NCBI GenBank assembly: GCA_034770075.1
Contig: CM068380.1
Span: forward strand, 39,078,695 to 39,142,694
DNA length: 64,000 nucleotides
DNA from: Aralia elata
Lineage: Eukaryota; Streptophyta; Magnoliopsida; Apiales; Araliaceae
Direction of reading: 5' to 3'
Positions 59,704 to 64,000 of the stretch are shown here, in pieces. Numbering within the stretch: the first letter of the stretch is position 1; the number at the start of each line of letters is the position of its first letter. The notes beneath the pieces are model-generated. The model made no database searches. It had not been told where the DNA came from and was given only the letters and a program-made list of their open reading frames with translations. Both the position numbers and the translations under genes were made by a program.

Positions 59704-62700
59704 GTGTACCAATTTGAGTATTTCTTGCCTAACAAACGATGTTTCAAATTTGAAAGATGACTATGATTTTGATATTGAGCTGGATTTTGATTTAATGGGC
59801 ATTGAGTAGGATGAGACAGACAATGACGACACGCCTGACGAGATCAAAGGATGGGTCGAAGACAAACCTAAACCCAACTTAGACCAAACCATCACCATAA
59901 ATATCGGAACCCTTGACAAACCCAAAGAGCTCAAGATAAGGACAGACCTGACCCCTAGCCAAAAAACAGAACTAACCGAGTTGCTAAGCCAGTATGAGGA
60001 TGTTTTTGCCTGGTCTCATGAGGACATGATCGGATTGTCCACCGATATTGTGGTACACCGGTTGCCCATCAAGGAGGGTTTTAAGCCTGTCAAGCAGAAA
60101 CTAAGAAAGTTAAAACCGGAGTGGAGCTTGAAGGTGAAGGAAGAAATCGTCAAACAGTTCAAGGCTGGAATCATTATGGTGTCCACTTACCCGGAATGGC
60201 TGTCCAATATAGTCCCAGTGGCTAAGCCTGGAGGGAAGGTGAGGGTATGTGTCGACTATAGAGATCTGAACAAGGCTAGTCTCAAGGACAACTTCCTAGT
60301 GCCTTTTATACACATCTTGGTGGATAACACAGCCCAATACGAGATGTACTCTTTTGTTGATTGCTTTGCGGGGTATCATCAGATAATGGTGGCGGAGGAA
60401 GACCGAGAAAAGACCGCTTTCATCACCCCTTGGGGCACCTTCTGCTACAGACGATTGGCCTTCGGTCTCACAAATGCGGGGGCCACCTATCAAAGAGCCA
60501 TGATGGCCCTATTCCACGACGTGATGCACAAGGAGATAGAGGTCTACGTGGATGACATTATCGTGAAATCGAGAGTAGAATCTGATCATGTAACCTATCT
60601 CAAAAAGCTATTCGATCGGCTCAGAAAATATAACTTGAAGCTCAATCCGGTAAAGTGTGCTTTCGGAGTGCAGTCGGGCAAGCTCTTGGCATTCCTGGTT
60701 AGTAATCGGGGCATTGAGTTGGATCCGGTGAAGATTAAGGCCATTGTGGATATGCCGGCACCTCGCACAGAGAAGGAGATAAGGGGATTTCTAGGAAGAA
60801 TAAACTTCATCAGCCGCTTCATATCCCACTTGACAACTACATGCGAGCCTATTTTTAAACTGTTAAGGAAAGATTTCTCCCAAGAGTGGAATAAGCAATG
60901 CCAGAAAGCCTTTCAGACCATTAAGAAGCAGCTGATAGAAGCACCGGTGCTGGTACCCTCGAAGGATGGGATCCCTCTGTTTATGTATATATCGGTCAAT
61001 GCCATTGCGATGGGATGTATGCTGGGACAGAAGAATGAATCAGGCAAAGAGCAGGCCATCTATTACCTCAGCAAGAGATTTAGCCGGTGTGAACAGAATT
61101 ACACCCCCATCGAAAGGACCTGTTGTGCTTTGGCGTTGGCTGCAATGAGATTACAACACTATCTCCATGTGCACACTACGTACCTGATCTCGAGAATGGA
61201 TCCCCTAAAGTATATCTTTGAAAGTCCCATGCTGAACTGTCGACTATCAAGGTGGCAGTTAATCTTACAGCAGTTCGACATCGTATACGTGACTCAGAAA
61301 GCCATGAAAGGGCAGGGAATTGCAGATCAGTTGTCAGAAATGCCAGCCGGAGGGATGGAACCTTTAGAAACTCCTTTACCGGGCGAAGATGTATTCTGGG
61401 TCTTACACACGAGATGTAACGACGAGGGGCAGTTCTGGAAGTTGTATTTTGATGGTGCCATGAATGCTGAAGGGGCAGGAGCCAGAGCAGTCCTGGTATC
61501 TATCACTAGAGAGCAATACCCCGTGGCCACTAAATTGCAGTTCAGTAACTCGAATAACACAACTGAGTATGAGGGATGTATATTGGGACTCCGTTTTGCC
61601 CGCGATATGGGGGTAAAAAGACTAGCGGTGTTCGGGGATTCAGAGCTGGTAATCAAACAGGCGATCGAGGAGTATAGCACGAAGGAGCTCCGGTTGCTTC
61701 CATACCACCGATGTGTTATCCAATTGATGCGAGAATTTGAAGATATCGCTTTCCGACATATCCCCCGGGGACGAAATGATTTTGCCGATGCATTGGCAAC
61801 TCTGGCTTCCTTAATCCACATAATCAAAAGTAGGGACGTTCCACAGATTGAAATAGCGGTACAGAATGCCCCGGCCTACGAGGAACATGTGGCAGTATTA
61901 TCGGAGGAGGTGGTTCTGCCAAAGCAGCCTTGGTATCACGACATAAGAGAGTATCTGAGGGATAGATCCATTCCCGACCGGGCAAGCCGAGCTGAGAGGT
62001 TGAGAATCCAAAAGATGGCGATGAAGTTTTATCTGAGCGGGGATTCACTGTACAAGAGGGATGCCGGTTTGGGATTGTTGCGATGTGTAAATGAAACGTA
62101 GGCCCAAAAGATTATGGATGAAATACATGGGGGAGTGTGTGGGCCACACATGAGTGGACCGATGCTGGCCAAAAAGATCTTGAGAACGGGGCATTACTGG
62201 TTAACACTGAAAGCCGACTGCGATGATCATGTCAAACGATGTTACCAATGCCAGGCGCACGGGAACGTAATCCACGCGCCTCCCAATGAGCTGCATTGTA
62301 TGACCTCCCCTTGGCCATTCTCAATGTGGGGTATGGATGTAATCGGACCGGTAGAGCCCAAAGCAAGCAACGGACACCAATTTATCTTCGTCATGATCGA
62401 TTACTTCACTAAATGGGTAGAAGAAGCGTCTTTCCCCAAAGTAACTCAGGAGATCATCGTCCGTTTCATCAGGAATAATGTCATTTGCCGATACGGGCAA
62501 CCTGAGGTCTTAATCTCCGACAATGCCAAGAATTTGAACAATGCCCTCATGAAGGAATTATGTGACCAGTTTAAGATCAAACACCTCAATTCTGTCATTT
62601 ACCGTCCTAAGATGAATGGGGCAGTGGAGGCTGCAAATAAGAATATCAAGAAGATCATGGCGAGAATGTCCGCCAATCATCGAGGATGGCCGGATCTGCT

Positions 62701-63178
62701 ACCTTTCACCCTGCTGGCGTACAGAACGTCGGTGCGTACTTCTACAGGGGCAACCCCTTATGCTTTGGTATACGGAATAGAGGCTGTTCTGCCAGTTGAG
62801 GTTGAGATGGCGTCCCTCAGAATCTTGATCGATGCTCAGATAAGCGAGGAGGATTGGATGCAAAGTCGGTACGACCAATTGGCCCTAATTGATGAAAGGA
62901 GGGTGGCTGTTGTTTTGCACGGTCAGTTATATCAGCAAAGAATCTCTCGATCGTACGACAAAAAGATAAGACCTCAAAAGTTCAAGAAAAATGACCTAGT
63001 ACTAAAGAGAGTCATGCCTTGTCAAGACGAAGCCAAAGGGAAGTTTGCCCCAAACTGGGAAGGACCTTTTGTGATTAAGAAAATGCTGTCCGGAGGAGCC
63101 CTCATATTGCAAGAGATGGATGGTGAGGTGTTTCCACAGCCCATCAATTCGGACTCGGTGAAGCGATTCTACGCTTAA
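59704..63178 (+). pseudogene. Tat pol: RT, RNase H, archaeal-type RNase H, integrase (exon 2; two TAG codons)
   Basis: In the spliced frame: an acidic linker (DDYDFDIELDFDLMG) with TAG at 59807, then a clean frame of about 760 codons. RT begins at about 59940 (LSQYEDVFAWSHEDM), with VCVDYRDLNKA and the catalytic YVDD at 60544-60555. RNase H: about 60960-61330 (YISVNAIAMGCML, YYLSKRFSRCEQNY). Second RNase H: about 61440-61810 with Asp (YFDGAMN, 61451), Glu (TEYEGCILGL), Asp (FGDSELVI) and RNDFADALA. TAG at 62099 stands where relatives have an acidic residue (NE-E-AQK). Integrase: HGGVCGPH, CYQCQAHG, catalytic Asp (GMDVIGP), Asp (ISDNAKNL), Glu (NGAVEAANKNIKK), ending at TAA 63176-63178. The protein copies the element RNA and inserts the DNA; as it stands, readthrough or repair of TAG codons would be needed. 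Confidence 0.9.
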
Positions 63179-63690
63179 AATCACCATTTTCTCCTCTTTC
63201 TTTGAAGAACGAACTACGTAGGACCTGATCTCCCGACTTGTGGGGGTACGTAGGCAACCATCATGGCACGGTCCGACTCCTTAAAAAATAATACTTTCTC
63301 TAACCAAAACCAATTCCCAACAGCCAGATAAACCTTCCTATACCCTCGAAACCTTCCCGAAACTAGCCGCCTAATCAGCTTCATATCAAATGACATAACC
63401 CTAACCCAGCCAAACAGTTAGCTGAAATCTAAGACTCAGTCTGATGAAATCAACAGGGTGTGCAGCAATATCTGTCAAATCTCCATCAAGACTTGAGAAG
63501 AGAAAGAAGGCGAAATATCAAAATCATGGTTAGCTAGATAAAATGAGGATCCAATGAAAGGCAACGATACGACAAAAAGGGAAAATGACTAAATTTAAAT
63601 GCATGTCTACATATATAAGTCATTTTGTTACAAGATTTCTCTTTCAATAACCGATGAAACTGACATAGTCTATGCAAGAAATAAAATGAT
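63179..63690 (+). other. Non-coding 3' region after Tat integrase
   Basis: Begins with GAACTACGTAGGACCTGATC ... GGGGGTACGTAGGCAACC, a conserved stretch found after pol in Tat elements. The rest has no supportable ORF on either strand. Confidence 0.6.
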
Positions 63691-64000
63691 CTACAAATCT
63701 GAAACTAACTGAAGCAGGATGGATAAAGTGGTGGATAGATCTGAAGCATCGACGTCCCCTGCAATCTGCTGCCCCATCATGTCGATGCGATCCAATAAAG
63801 CAATGGCTCGGCTAACAATCTCAAAGTGAGCATCCATAACTGCCCTAGTCTGTAATACAATGGCGTCTCTGTCAGTGAGGGCAGCATCTCTGGCCAGAAT
63901 GGCAGCATCTCTCTCAACAAGAGCAACATCTCTCTTAGCCTCAGCAGTAATCAAGGCCAGTTGGCTCCGACTATCCTCAGTAACCCGACTAGGGGCAGAA
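63691..64000 (-). CDS. Antisense coiled-coil ORF downstream of Tat pol (partial at window edge)
   Basis: Open on the minus strand from the window edge to a stop at 63691, at least 100 codons; the start lies beyond base 64000. The visible part has a repeated RDxA pattern (AKRDVALVERDAAILARDAA, then LTDRDAIV) predicting a coiled coil, then a hydrophobic/acidic tail (ISRAIALLDRID-like, DASDLSTTLSILL). Extra ORFs in antisense orientation between pol and the 3' LTR are known for some Tat elements (for example Retand and Grande types). The RD-A repeats resemble in style the N-terminal coiled coil of plant BBR/BPC GAGA-binding proteins, but this may be low-complexity convergence. Function unknown. 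Confidence 0.6.
   Translation of the reverse strand, partial: SAPSRVTEDSRSQLALITAEAKRDVALVERDAAILARDAALTDRDAIVLQTRAVMDAHFEIVSRAIALLDRIDMMGQQIAGDVDASDLSTTLSILLQLVSDL

Larger units (their letters stand above)
53801..64000 (+). mobile_element. Tat/Ogre-clade Ty3/gypsy element, 5' part (runs off the window)
   Basis: 5' LTR 53801-55676, PBS 55679-55696, leader, gag, protease plus G-patch, candidate intron, RT, RNase H, a second (archaeal-type) RNase H and integrase, then an antisense ORF. The second RNase H between RNase H and integrase is the hallmark of the Tat lineage. The 3' LTR is beyond the window; the left flanking ACGAT (53796-53800) should be its target duplication. Four in-frame TAG codons and one G-run frameshift break the polyprotein; otherwise the frames are well kept, so it is moderately young. 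Confidence 0.93.

Noticed and set aside
1..64000. Host genes, tRNA/rRNA genes, CRISPR arrays, bacterial-type defence systems
   Set aside because: None found on either strand; all coding similarity is retrotransposon-type, and the repeats are LTR or tandem repeats without the spacer structure of CRISPR.

Overview
The window is wholly plant repetitive DNA. I recognise no host gene, tRNA, rRNA or CRISPR array. Almost every base belongs to LTR retrotransposons of types known only from land plants: Ty3/gypsy Athila, Tat/Ogre and chromodomain-bearing Del/Tekay, plus Ty1/copia. This points to heterochromatin of a flowering plant with a repeat-rich, probably large genome. The species cannot be named from the sequence.

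Layout, oldest layer first. (1) A decayed copia element on the minus strand survives as three pieces: gag with zinc knuckle at 16919-17930, protease at 14011-14613, and GAG-pre-integrase/integrase at 1-514. It is split by two insertions. One is a minus-strand Tat-type solo LTR (14619-16913, target duplication ATAAA). The other is a complete Athila element (520-14005, target duplication ACCTC), which itself carries a plus-strand solo LTR (5156-7217, target duplication ATTAA). (2) A decayed Del/Tekay element, here called B (minus strand), runs from 17931 to 53637. Its left LTR is truncated against the copia gag. Its right LTR is cut into three pieces by two later insertions. (3) The first is element C (26408-37606, target duplication TTGCA), which has 4.4-kb LTRs and a 2.4-kb non-coding interior. 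(4) The second is element A (38265-52311, target duplication CATAT), a very young Del/Tekay element with two 4.0-kb LTRs that are almost identical. (5) From 53801 to the right edge lies the 5' part of a Tat/Ogre-clade element on the plus strand: LTR, PBS, gag, protease with G-patch, a candidate intron, RT, RNase H, a second archaeal-type RNase H, integrase, and an antisense ORF that runs off the window.

The coding regions are the usual self-replication set: gag forms the particle, protease processes it, RT/RNase H copies the RNA using a tRNA primer, and integrase inserts the copy. None is fully intact. Element A has only two in-frame TAG codons; the Tat element has four TAG codons and one frameshift; Athila, B and the copia element are clearly dead.

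The most interesting signals are: a conserved acidic/coiled-coil ORF between PBS and gag in both Tekay elements; a 173-nt candidate intron in the Tat element whose removal exactly joins the protease and RT frames; an antisense coiled-coil ORF downstream of Tat pol; and element C, whose interior is largely made of sequence that sits inside the LTRs of its relatives.
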